Shown in pieces: positions 1-6,570 of a stretch of DNA of 10,829 nt. The stretch is taken from positions 1 to 10,829 of the forward strand of contig CAKAOY010000024.1 of the NCBI GenBank assembly GCA_916710115.1. The letters are read 5' to 3'. Position 1 is the stretch's first letter. Every line of letters starts with the position of its first letter. The DNA is from an uncultured Bergeyella sp. (lineage in GTDB: Bacteria > Bacteroidota > Bacteroidia > Flavobacteriales > Weeksellaceae). Below the pieces are notes generated by a model. It did not search any database. It was not told the origin of the DNA and saw only the letters and a program-made list of their open reading frames with translations. A program made the translations under genes and the position numbers.

Positions 1-1450
1 AAAGCAATTTTAGGAATTTATATTCCAATTGTTCTTGTAGATATACCCCATGAGAATACTGGGTAGTTGGTATCATATTACTTTGTTCAAAAATATATTT
101 GCTAATATCCTTCAATCCATTGCCTGTATTTCCTTTTGTCAAGTCAAAATATGGAACATTGGTTTTTGGATTCCCATCAGCATCAAGGACATATTGCCCA
201 ATTTTTGTTTTATCAAATTTGTTTGTCGTTTTACCATTTTTAAGCAAATACCCTCCTGCCTGCATTTCAGAAGAACTTGGTAACATTTGAGTTAAGTAAT
301 AGTCATATCCCAATAAGATATTATGCTTCACTTCCCCTGTATTCACCTTTAAATTGAAAAAATTATTAAAGGAATTATTTCGGAAATTTCTCTTACGAAT
401 TTGTGCAGTCATCATTATTTTAGAATAATCCATTGTGCCATCAGCCTTATTAACATATGTATTTGCTTGTCTATGCTCTTGCAAATCTTCATCATATGAG
501 GAGTGCAGATATACAGAATTAAAAGTAAGATTATCCGAAAACTGATGTACCAACGAAGTAGTAAGGTTCAAAAAGTTTTCTTTCAAATAGTCATTAGCAG
601 CACTTAAAGACTGAGAAATTGGGGTAGAATACAAATCACCCTCTCCAAATACGGACTGAGCTCTATCCAACTTTCCATTCATATTTCGGTAAAAAATATC
701 AATATTCAATCTCGTTTTATCCGTTGGAAGATAAGAGAATGATGGTGCAATAATAATATTTTTAGAGCTTTGCAAATCACGGAAGGTATCTGTAGTCTCA
801 TAGCCCAAGTTTAATCTGTATAACAAAGTTTTACTTTTATTTGCAGGCCCTGTAAAATCTGCATATGTTTTCAAAGTATTAAAACTACCGATACTAGTGG
901 TGATGCTTCGCATTCTCGTTGCCAAAGGTTTTTTCGTGATTCTATTAATCACACCTCCTGGGGAAGCGTTCCCAAACATTGCAGATGCTGGCCCTTTTAT
1001 AACTTCCACTCGCTCAATATTTGCTAATGACATTGGCTTCCAAATACTTGTCTGTGCTTTCATACCATTGAGGAGCATACCTCCACCAATAGAGGAATTA
1101 CCTAAAATTCTATTTCCACGAATAGAAAAGTCATTATAATGAGAGTATTGATTAACACCCGAAATATTCTTCACCACATCATTCACCGTAGTGGCATTCT
1201 GATCTAAGATAAGCTCCTTAGTAACATAACCTATAGACTGCGGTGTATCTTTCAATGCTAAATTAACCTTAGTCCCTGAAAATGAGTTTGTATTCTTATA
1301 CGAGGTCTCATTTCTACCAATAATCTCCACTGTATTTAATCGTGAAATCTTCGTAGAATCAGAATCCACCCTCTCCTTATCCACATTCTTCTGTGCTAAT
1401 GCCATCCCTCCAATCATAAGGAACATCGCACTAATATAAAAACGATTCAT
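1..1450 (-). CDS. TonB-dependent siderophore-type receptor, C-terminus beyond the window
   Basis: An open frame starts at ATG 1450 and stays open to base 1, giving 483 residues with no stop; the C-terminal part of the barrel lies outside the window. Residues 1-19 form a signal peptide (MNRFYISAMFLMIGGMALA, likely cut before Q20). A TonB-box-like stretch, LNTVEIIGR, sits at 38-46. A plug domain spans about 62-175 with family hallmarks: TPQSIGYV at 69-76, DFSIRGN at 107-113, and IERVEVIKGP leading to FGNASPGGVINRITKKP at about 145-175. The rest reads as alternating barrel strands. Family members are outer-membrane gated channels that import ferric siderophores with energy from TonB-ExbBD. There is no N-terminal carboxypeptidase-like or STN domain, so no surface-signalling role is expected. 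The ligand cannot be told. The gene has its own promoter region and is probably separate from the upstream outer-membrane gene. Confidence 0.93.
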   Translation of the reverse strand, partial: MNRFYISAMFLMIGGMALAQKNVDKERVDSDSTKISRLNTVEIIGRNETSYKNTNSFSGTKVNLALKDTPQSIGYVTKELILDQNATTVNDVVKNISGVNQYSHYNDFSIRGNRILGNSSIGGGMLLNGMKAQTSIWKPMSLANIERVEVIKGPASAMFGNASPGGVINRITKKPLATRMRSITTSIGSFNTLKTYADFTGPANKSKTLLYRLNLGYETTDTFRDLQSSKNIIIAPSFSYLPTDKTRLNIDIFYRNMNGKLDRAQSVFGEGDLYSTPISQSLSAANDYLKENFLNLTTSLVHQFSDNLTFNSVYLHSSYDEDLQEHRQANTYVNKADGTMDYSKIMMTAQIRKRNFRNNSFNNFFNLKVNTGEVKHNILLGYDYYLTQMLPSSSEMQAGGYLLKNGKTTNKFDKTKIGQYVLDADGNPKTNVPYFDLTKGNTGNGLKDISKYIFEQSNMIPTTQYSHGVYLQEQLEYKFLKLL

Positions 1451-1495
1451 ATTACTTTTAAGTTTTATTTTTATTTAATCCTTTTATAATTTGTG

Positions 1496-1503
1496 CAAAA
1501 ATA
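1496..1503 (-). promoter_or_regulatory. Putative -7 promoter element for the siderophore receptor
   Basis: On the minus strand these bases read TATTTTTG, matching the Bacteroidota -7 consensus TAnnTTTG, about 45 bases before the receptor start at 1450. No TTG at the -33 distance is visible; that space is filled by a perfect palindrome. A weak -33 suits a regulated promoter. The predicted start of transcription is near 1490, which is inference. Confidence 0.5.
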
Positions 1504-1507
1504 TAAT

Positions 1508-1531
1508 TTTATTTTAAATATTTAAAATAAA
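1508..1531. promoter_or_regulatory. Perfect 24-bp AT palindrome, candidate operator of the receptor gene
   Basis: The half-site TTTATTTTAAAT is followed directly by its exact reverse complement, with no spacer. It begins 4 bases upstream of the putative -7 element of the siderophore receptor and so covers the -12 to -35 interval, where a bound repressor would block RNA polymerase. Siderophore receptor genes are commonly iron-regulated, so a Fur-like regulator is one candidate, but the sequence does not resemble the proteobacterial Fur box. In such AT-rich DNA a chance palindrome is possible. Confidence 0.4.
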
Positions 1532-1559
1532 TAAAATCTATCTTAATAAATAGATTTTA
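1532..1559 (-). terminator. AT-only stem-loop downstream of the 875-aa outer-membrane gene
   Basis: Arms TAAAATCTA (1532-1540) and TAGATTTTA (1551-1559) are perfect complements around a 10-base loop. On the minus strand the 3' arm is followed by TTTATTTTAAAT, a T-rich run, so it could end transcription of the gene that stops at 1647. The stem has only one G-C pair per arm and sits 88 bases past the stop codon, so the call is weak. A protein-binding site is the alternative. Confidence 0.35.
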
Positions 1560-1646
1560 CCTATAATTATTATAGTAAACAAACTATAACACACTTCACA
1601 AACCAAATAAAATCACTAAAAATCAAACACTTAACAAATGAATCAT

Positions 1647-4274
1647 TTAAAACTTATAAGTTAATCCTAAATTAAAAAAACGAGGCAAAACCCTCTCTTC
1701 TTGATAATATGATAAATAGTCATCATTCTTCAGATTTACCTTTCTATATTCTCCAAAAATATTGTTAACGAATAAATTAAAGAACAAATTAGAGTTCATA
1801 AAATAGCCTATTTTAAAGGTAGATTTACTATATGAGATATTGTTTAGCAAATCCCTATTAAAAGAAGCATCAGCTATAACCTCCCACCTATCAATAAAGC
1901 TAATATTCAAACTAATTCCTACCTCATTTTGTCTGTACGAATTTGCAGAAAATGTATTTTTATAATTAATAATACTATAAATATTAAAAATTTCAAAATT
2001 AAAATCTCCCTTAAATCGGCTTTTTATACTAAGATTAAAATATTTGGTATCATATCGAGAAACAGTATCATCACCATTGATTTTAATATTTTTACTCTCA
2101 AAAGAGAAATTATTTTTAGAAATAATTGAGAGCCTTCTCCCTAAAATCTGTTTTTCTAACCTCACCTCAAATCGGTGTTTTTTGCCAATATTTTGTCCAA
2201 AAATCACGCTGTTGGTCTTTGCTATACTGGTTGTCTCTGTACGATAGATATACCCCTGTAGGTCATTAGAAAAACGATATTTAAGATGCAATTGATAGTA
2301 CCCTGAGTTTTTATCATACCCAAACGACATACTCTCTACAAGAGGATTTTTGGGAGAATCCACTCCTACGAAAACATTATTATTTGATAGTAAATAATTC
2401 CCTATATAATAATAATGTGCTGGTATATCTCCTAACTCTCTTTTATAATTTAGACTAAAAGTCCCTATTCTCCTAATTTTATATTCTAACTTTACCTTTG
2501 GTAAAATATATTGCAACCTCGTATCGGTGGCATTTTTATTTGATTCAAACAAGGTTTTAACAGCAATAAAATCCCCTATCGCCGAAAATGTAAAACTTCT
2601 ATCCTTAAACAAATACTCCAAACCGACATTCAAATTATAATTTTTGATTGTTAAGCTATTAGCAACACTACTAAATGACTGATTATTCACCTCAAAATCA
2701 TTACTAATATTTTGTTTCCTACGAGAGACGACAGCATTAACCCCCACTTGGTGATGAGTAAAAAAATTATATTTATGCTGGAAGTTGATTTTTAGTTGAT
2801 TATTTTTATCATAGTTATCCTGAAAAATACGATTTTCTTCATTTGACAACTGAAAAATACGATGAAAATACATCCTCTTATCTGCAGAAGACAGCTTCTC
2901 CCTTTTGTTATCAGAAGAAACTAAGTTTATCAACCAACCTTGTGAGTGATTTTTCGACAATCTATATCCGAAATCTATCGTTTGGTTTAACAATACATCC
3001 TTATACTTGTTTTTTGATTGATAATGATTTACATCACTTAACAAAATAATATTTTTATTATTCTCCGTTTCGGTAGCTGTATTTTTTAGAGAAAAATAAT
3101 ACTGAAAATCTACCTTATCAGTATTCGTATTACTCAACACAAAATTGAAGATATTATTTCTACCGATAACATTGTAATTCACGAGTTCTTTTCTATCCAA
3201 AAAAGATAATCTTTTATCATTAATTTTTATAATATTTTCCTTTATTTCTTCAGATTCATTGTTATCATTAATATTAAATACTGATAATCTAAATCTATCT
3301 TTAAAAATATTTTGAGACACATTCAATGCATTGAAAATATGTGTTTTAGCATATTTATTATCAGATACAAGTAGCTCTAATAAATCTTTTGCATTTATAT
3401 TATTCATAAACGCCATAGGGTCTCTCAATAGTCTATCTGCTCCACCATTAAACAGAATATAATCTTCTATCGTAAAGATGCCTTTATTGATGTTATTGAG
3501 ATTAGATATGAGATTAACCTTAGTTTTTGGTGAATAATTGAATAGATTAGTCCCTACATTATATCTATCCCAAGAGTTTCCCTCAAGGAAAACATCCCCG
3601 AATATCAGTTTCTTTTTCTCCTCATTCAGAGAGATATTGAGTATTGTTTCGTCATTACCTCCACCAAATATTTTATTATTATCGTAATTATCTACAAACT
3701 CAAATTTTGCCACTGCATTAGCAGGAAGTGTATTGATTGCCAAAGAAGAACTTCCCGTAAAAAAAGTCTCATTTTCTACTAAAACTTTGCTTACTTCTTT
3801 TCCATTGATGCTTATTTTACCTGCTCTATTTACATCTATATTAGGTAATTTTTTCAGTAAATCGATTACTTTATTTTCTTTTTTATTAGCATAATAATCA
3901 GCATTATATATTGTAGAATCTCCTTTTTGTACAATACCTTTTTCTATTACGACTTCATTAATTTCTCTAAATTTAGTAGATAGAAAAAACTCATATTTCT
4001 CTTTATTTAGCTGTATTTCCTGCTCTTTTGTTTGATATCCTACAGCTGAAATAACGACAAATACACTTCCTCCCTTTGTATTATATATTTTTTTAACAAA
4101 TTGTCCATCCTCATTCGTTTCTGTAGTATATTCGTAGGTTCCGTCCTTTATACGAATACGAGCATTATTTATTGGTTTATTCTCTTCATTCAAAACCACC
4201 CCATTCATAACAAATGAGGTAGTTTGAGCTGAAACAAAAATACCGATAAATAAAAAAAATAGACTTCTTATCAT
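1647..4274 (-). CDS. TonB-dependent-receptor-like outer-membrane barrel with N-terminal carboxypeptidase-like domain
   Basis: The 875-residue protein starts with a signal peptide (MIRSLFFLFIGIFVSAQ, 1-17). Residues 23-98 look like a CarboxypepD_reg-type beta-sandwich (GVVLNEENKPINNARI, then a DGQF turn and ISAVGYQ), the usual N-terminal extension of Bacteroidota SusC-like and related receptors. EINEVVIEKG at 104-113 resembles a TonB box. A degenerate plug follows at about 115-215 with KKLPNIDVNRAGKISINGKE and FEFVDNYDNN, a pattern I associate with the 'outer membrane beta-barrel family' proteins that pair with GLPGLI genes. The remainder is strand-rich and ends in LGLTYKF, with the terminal aromatic typical of outer-membrane barrels. 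Its start lies 8 bases after the GLPGLI stop, so the two are almost certainly co-transcribed. I do not see a SusD partner, and the substrate is unknown. Confidence 0.85.
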   Translation of the reverse strand: MIRSLFFLFIGIFVSAQTTSFVMNGVVLNEENKPINNARIRIKDGTYEYTTETNEDGQFVKKIYNTKGGSVFVVISAVGYQTKEQEIQLNKEKYEFFLSTKFREINEVVIEKGIVQKGDSTIYNADYYANKKENKVIDLLKKLPNIDVNRAGKISINGKEVSKVLVENETFFTGSSSLAINTLPANAVAKFEFVDNYDNNKIFGGGNDETILNISLNEEKKKLIFGDVFLEGNSWDRYNVGTNLFNYSPKTKVNLISNLNNINKGIFTIEDYILFNGGADRLLRDPMAFMNNINAKDLLELLVSDNKYAKTHIFNALNVSQNIFKDRFRLSVFNINDNNESEEIKENIIKINDKRLSFLDRKELVNYNVIGRNNIFNFVLSNTNTDKVDFQYYFSLKNTATETENNKNIILLSDVNHYQSKNKYKDVLLNQTIDFGYRLSKNHSQGWLINLVSSDNKREKLSSADKRMYFHRIFQLSNEENRIFQDNYDKNNQLKINFQHKYNFFTHHQVGVNAVVSRRKQNISNDFEVNNQSFSSVANSLTIKNYNLNVGLEYLFKDRSFTFSAIGDFIAVKTLFESNKNATDTRLQYILPKVKLEYKIRRIGTFSLNYKRELGDIPAHYYYIGNYLLSNNNVFVGVDSPKNPLVESMSFGYDKNSGYYQLHLKYRFSNDLQGYIYRTETTSIAKTNSVIFGQNIGKKHRFEVRLEKQILGRRLSIISKNNFSFESKNIKINGDDTVSRYDTKYFNLSIKSRFKGDFNFEIFNIYSIINYKNTFSANSYRQNEVGISLNISFIDRWEVIADASFNRDLLNNISYSKSTFKIGYFMNSNLFFNLFVNNIFGEYRKVNLKNDDYLSYYQEERVLPRFFNLGLTYKF

Positions 4275-4282
4275 CTTGATAA

Positions 4283-5050
4283 CTAATACTTTTCATCTAA
4301 CAAATCCATATATTGATCCTCCGTAATGGCTTTCTGGATTTTGATTTTATTATTTAACTCAACTTCTTTTTTTCTAATATCCGCGAGAATAAATGTCCCT
4401 CCACTAACCTTCAACTTCACTACCAAACCAGGTAACCCATAATAACCCAATGGTGCCACTCTCAATGGAATCTCCTCAGAAAACCATGCTACAACCTCTT
4501 TATATTTTTGTTTTCCATTCTTTTTTTGAGACTTATAGCTTGCTGTTGCTTTAATTGCTTTATAACCATTAATCTCCTTCGTTTCATCCGTGATATTCCA
4601 CTTCAAATCAGAAATATTATATTTCACCACAATACCTCCATAAACACTCTCAGGTAGTTCATTATAAACTACATTTTTCGCTAAATCCGCACAATAATTT
4701 CCAAATGCCTCCAAAACAATCTGAGTCAGATTAAATTGATTCTTATTATGAGAATCTGGCCTTACATCGATGTCAGTTTCTACCTTATCATTTTTAAATT
4801 TAATAATGTGCCTCACTCCTCTATTATTCGCAAATATCTGACTTACTAACTTCTTAACCCTCCCCTTTTCTGTCTTTTTAACATTCACACTATCCACTAC
4901 TTTATCTTCAAGGTCAGAAAGTTTTTTCCCAGATCCGAAAAAAAAATGATACTCAACCTCTCCCTCCGTTAATTTATCTACTTGCTGAGCCTTAAAATTA
5001 TATCCACATAATAATAACATCAACATTAATAATATTCCCTTCTTATCCAT
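4283..5050 (-). CDS. GLPGLI family protein (periplasmic, function unknown)
   Basis: The protein is 255 residues counted from ATG 5050, chosen over an upstream in-frame TTG at 5086 because it places the signal peptide at the N-terminus (MDKKGILLMLMLLLCGYNFK then AQ, cut near residue 21-22) and because 5086 lies inside a stem-loop. The family motif appears as GYYGLPGLVVKLKVSGGTF, with GLPGLV at 205-210, preceded by the typical VAWFSEEIPLRVAP stretch. These features match the GLPGLI family (TIGR01200), a Bacteroidota group of exported proteins of unknown function that is often found next to TonB-receptor-like barrels, as here with an 8-base gap. A periplasmic or outer-membrane accessory role to the neighbouring barrel is inference. 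One cysteine (C120) remains in the predicted mature protein. Confidence 0.9.
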   Translation of the reverse strand: MDKKGILLMLMLLLCGYNFKAQQVDKLTEGEVEYHFFFGSGKKLSDLEDKVVDSVNVKKTEKGRVKKLVSQIFANNRGVRHIIKFKNDKVETDIDVRPDSHNKNQFNLTQIVLEAFGNYCADLAKNVVYNELPESVYGGIVVKYNISDLKWNITDETKEINGYKAIKATASYKSQKKNGKQKYKEVVAWFSEEIPLRVAPLGYYGLPGLVVKLKVSGGTFILADIRKKEVELNNKIKIQKAITEDQYMDLLDEKY

Positions 5051-5085
5051 TTTTATAATTTTTAAATTAAACCTATAAAATAACA

Positions 5086-5149
5086 AAGGCTGTCTTAAAA
5101 TTAATATTTTTCTTTGTTATCAATATCATATCTCTTTTAAAACAGCCTT
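5086..5149 (-). terminator. 15-bp stem-loop between the small-protein gene and the GLPGLI gene
   Basis: On the minus-strand RNA, the arm from 5149-5135 (AAGGCUGUUUUAAAA) pairs with the arm from 5100-5086 (UUUUAAGACAGCCUU) along all 15 positions, with one U-G wobble, around a 34-base loop. It begins 7 bases after the stop of the 92-aa gene and ends 35 bases before the GLPGLI start. The tail is UGUUAUUUUAUAGG, only moderately U-rich. It could be a full or partial terminator, or an RNA-stabilising element that sets different levels for the small protein and the downstream envelope genes. I see no target-site duplication that would mark a mobile element. Confidence 0.6.
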
Positions 5150-5156
5150 AACATTA

Positions 5157-5435
5157 TTAAAAAACAATATTACACAAGTTTTCTACAGACCTACCAATTT
5201 CTTCTGCCTTATGCTTATCTGAACCCAAAAATATAGCTATAACCTCCACTACTTTCCCTGCAAGGTGACAGCCATCACTCTCATCTTCTTCTCCTTCATT
5301 CAAATCAACTTTGGTACCCACTACCGATAACTCTGTATATCCTCTCTCTGAAACATTTTTTGATACATTAGTTTCTTTTGCTGATATTCCCCCTACGGTC
5401 AATACTATTAGACCTAAAACAATTAATTTTTTCAT
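5157..5435 (-). CDS. Small secreted two-cysteine protein, function unknown
   Basis: This 92-residue protein is not one I recognise. Residues 1-19 form a clear signal peptide (MKKLIVLGLIVLTVGGISA, then KE). The mature part of about 73 residues has a low-complexity acidic stretch (NEGEEDESDG, 46-55), a cysteine at 56, a hydrophobic segment (AGKVVEVIAIFLG, 59-71), a charged helix-like segment (SDKHKAEEIGRSVENLC, 72-88) with the second cysteine at 88, and a hydrophobic end NIVF. Two cysteines flanking two helix-like segments would allow one disulfide in the periplasm or outside the cell; this is inference. It is the first gene behind a near-consensus promoter and a long leader, and sits upstream of the GLPGLI and barrel genes, separated from them by a stem-loop. 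It could be a substrate, ligand or accessory peptide of that pair, or a peptide precursor. Nothing in the sequence decides. Confidence 0.75.
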   Translation of the reverse strand: MKKLIVLGLIVLTVGGISAKETNVSKNVSERGYTELSVVGTKVDLNEGEEDESDGCHLAGKVVEVIAIFLGSDKHKAEEIGRSVENLCNIVF

Positions 5436-5449
5436 TTTAAATTTATTTT

Positions 5450-5571
5450 TTATGCCCCATATGGTCTTGAGCGTTCAAACGACCTCATACTTATTTTTTC
5501 GTGTTGGTATAACCTCACTATTTACCATTTATCTTTGAGTGTAAAACCTCGCAGTTTGCAACCACTAACAT
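5450..5571 (-). other. Leader with three overlapping mini-ORFs and a repeated GAGGT motif
   Basis: The intergenic region 5436-5804 contains this leader. On the minus strand three mini-ORFs overlap in series: 5571-5518 (17 codons, MLVVANCEVLHSKINGK), 5528-5475 (17 codons, MVNSEVIPTRKNKYEVV) and 5488-5450 (12 codons, MRSFERSRPYGA). The first has an AAAGG five bases before its ATG. Each contains the motif GAGGT, at about 30-34 base spacing (complement ACCTC at 5482-5486, allowing the GACCTC form, then 5512-5516 and 5546-5550), and the first two translate into related EV[LI]-x-[ST]-[KR] strings. The segment could be an upstream-ORF or attenuator leader for the 92-aa gene, or a decayed tandem repeat. 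Translation is not shown by the sequence. Confidence 0.3.
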
Positions 5572-5595
5572 ATTACCTTTTTTGTTATAACATTA

Positions 5596-5625
5596 CAAAT
5601 ATATTCAATATTTTAATACAAACAA
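5596..5625 (-). promoter_or_regulatory. Near-consensus flavobacterial promoter for the small-protein/GLPGLI/barrel unit
   Basis: On the minus strand a TTG (5625-5623) is followed after exactly 19 bases by TATATTTG (5603-5596), fitting the Bacteroidota major sigma consensus TTG-N17-23-TAnnTTTG. A start of transcription near 5590 would give the 92-aa gene a leader of about 150 bases. It is the only good minus-strand promoter I see in the region. Confidence 0.65.
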
Positions 5626-5643
5626 CTACACTAAAGTGTAGTT
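5624..5643. promoter_or_regulatory. Perfect palindrome at the -33 element, candidate binding site of the LuxR-type regulator
   Basis: AACTACACT (5624-5632) and AGTGTAGTT (5635-5643) are exact reverse complements around an AA spacer, a 20-bp dyad. It overlaps the last bases of the -33 TTG of the minus-strand promoter and extends upstream, where an activator would touch RNA polymerase. LuxR-type regulators bind roughly 20-bp dyads as dimers, and such a regulator is encoded divergently at 5805, so I infer that it is the cognate protein. It contains G-C pairs and is less likely to arise by chance than the AT palindromes nearby. Confidence 0.55.
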
Positions 5644-5752
5644 TTTACATAAAAATGATTTTTAACATAAAATAACTATATATATACTAATTTTGTTTTT
5701 ATTTTTTTATAAAAATATACAATTATTATATTTTATATATATTTTTTTTATT

Positions 5753-5760
5753 TATATTTG
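5753..5760 (+). promoter_or_regulatory. Putative -7 promoter element for the PAS-LuxR regulator
   Basis: TATATTTG fits TAnnTTTG exactly and lies 44 bases before the regulator start at 5805. No TTG is present 17-23 bases upstream, where the DNA is almost pure A/T. The predicted start of transcription is near 5767. Confidence 0.5.
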
Positions 5761-5761
5761 C

Positions 5762-5780
5762 GAAATCATATTACGATTTC
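5762..5780. promoter_or_regulatory. Short inverted repeat at the regulator's predicted transcription start
   Basis: GAAATC (5762-5767) and GATTTC (5775-5780) are complementary around 7 bases, directly after the -7 element of the regulator gene. The position would suit an autoregulatory operator, but a 6-bp dyad in this AT-rich DNA is weak evidence. Confidence 0.25.
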
Positions 5781-5804
5781 AATAATATAAACTTTTCAAC
5801 TATT

Positions 5805-6530
5805 ATGAATGAAAAAAATATCATTTTCAACGAAATAAAAATACCATATGAACATTTGGACATTATAGATGCTTTTTCACGACTCCTCTATGAAAGCATC
5901 TATATAGTAGATCATCAAAAAAGAATCTTCGAATATGTCTCAGAAAACCCTATTTTTCTTTGCGGGCTTTCTTCTAAAGAAGTAAAAGACTTAGGTTACA
6001 ATTTCTTCCTTCAATATGTAAAGAAAGAAGATTTAAATTTACTTTTAAAAATTAACGAAATAATATATGATTTTTATAAAAGAACTCCTATTGATGAACG
6101 TAAATCTTACACTATTTCATACGATTTCCATCTAATAGATAAATATGGTAAAGAAATACTTATTAATAATAAACTTACTCCAATACATTTCAACAGCAAT
6201 GGAAACATTAACAAATCAATATGTATCGCAGCATTATCACCCAATCAATGTGCTGGAAATATCACTATAAATAAATCTAACGGAGATTTTGTTTTGAAAT
6301 ATGATTTAAAAAGAAATGTTTGGACAAAAGAATACAAAGTGAAGCTTTCAGAAAGAGAATTTCAAATATTAGCTTTATCTAAACGAGGACTCACTATAAA
6401 AGAAATTGCCGACACAATATTCATTAGTATCGATACAATAAAATTTCACAGAAAAAAAATATTTGATAAAATTGGAGTACAAACTATATCTCAAGCTATT
6501 CGTTTTATAAAAAATAACAAAATACTATAA
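5805..6530 (+). CDS. PAS-like sensor with C-terminal LuxR-type helix-turn-helix, transcription regulator
   Basis: This cytoplasmic protein of 241 residues has no signal peptide or membrane segment. Residues 25-145 look PAS-like: ESIYIVDHQKRIFEYVSEN, a linker (LGYNFFLQYVKKEDL) and strand-rich segments (YTISYDFHLIDKYGKEILI). Residues 178-240 are a LuxR/GerE helix-turn-helix: LSEREFQILALSKRGLTIKEIADTIFISIDTIKFHRKKIFDKIG, with the LSxRExxIL start, the KEIA turn and the S-x-x-T-x-K-x-H-R-x-x-I-x-x-K-I recognition helix. It lacks a phospho-receiver domain and the autoinducer domain of LuxR itself, so the PAS part presumably senses a small molecule or partner. Single PAS-LuxR proteins are common in flavobacteria. 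It is the only plus-strand gene and faces away from the small-protein/GLPGLI/barrel unit across the shared regulatory region, so local regulation of that unit is the natural inference. Confidence 0.88.
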   Translation: MNEKNIIFNEIKIPYEHLDIIDAFSRLLYESIYIVDHQKRIFEYVSENPIFLCGLSSKEVKDLGYNFFLQYVKKEDLNLLLKINEIIYDFYKRTPIDERKSYTISYDFHLIDKYGKEILINNKLTPIHFNSNGNINKSICIAALSPNQCAGNITINKSNGDFVLKYDLKRNVWTKEYKVKLSEREFQILALSKRGLTIKEIADTIFISIDTIKFHRKKIFDKIGVQTISQAIRFIKNNKIL

Positions 6531-6554
6531 AATCACCCTTTTCAGAGTGATTTT
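6529..6554 (+). terminator. Intrinsic terminator after the PAS-LuxR gene
   Basis: AAAATCAC (6529-6536) pairs with GTGATTTT (6547-6554) around a 10-base loop; the 3' arm runs into TTTTTTCTTTAT. It begins within the stop codon of the regulator. Because the 63-aa gene ends opposite at 6571, the hairpin may work in both directions, though the minus-strand tail is less T-rich. Confidence 0.8.
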
Positions 6555-6570
6555 TTCTTTATATATAAAA

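Noticed and set aside
50..1139. Plus-strand open frames of 60-80 codons at 50-283, 99-290 and 897-1139
   Set aside because: They lie antisense to the siderophore receptor, whose plug motifs prove the minus strand is coding; the translations show no domain.
5051..5086. Upstream TTG start for the GLPGLI protein adding 12 residues
   Set aside because: It would put a polar, basic stretch before the signal peptide and lies inside the stem-loop arm; ATG 5050 gives a normal signal peptide.
5086..5149. Stem arms as terminal inverted repeats of a small mobile element
   Set aside because: Only 64 bases long, and no target-site duplication is visible in the flanks; a stem-loop between co-directional genes explains it better.
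5311..5538. Plus-strand frame of 75 codons across the small-protein start and its leader
   Set aside because: It is antisense to a signal-peptide-bearing gene and its leader, has no promoter element in front and no recognisable domain.
5641..5752. Runs of A/T with many TATA-like repeats as an origin or phase-variable tract
   Set aside because: The tract is simply AT-rich, without a long homopolymer or regular repeat; nothing supports an origin or slippage switch.
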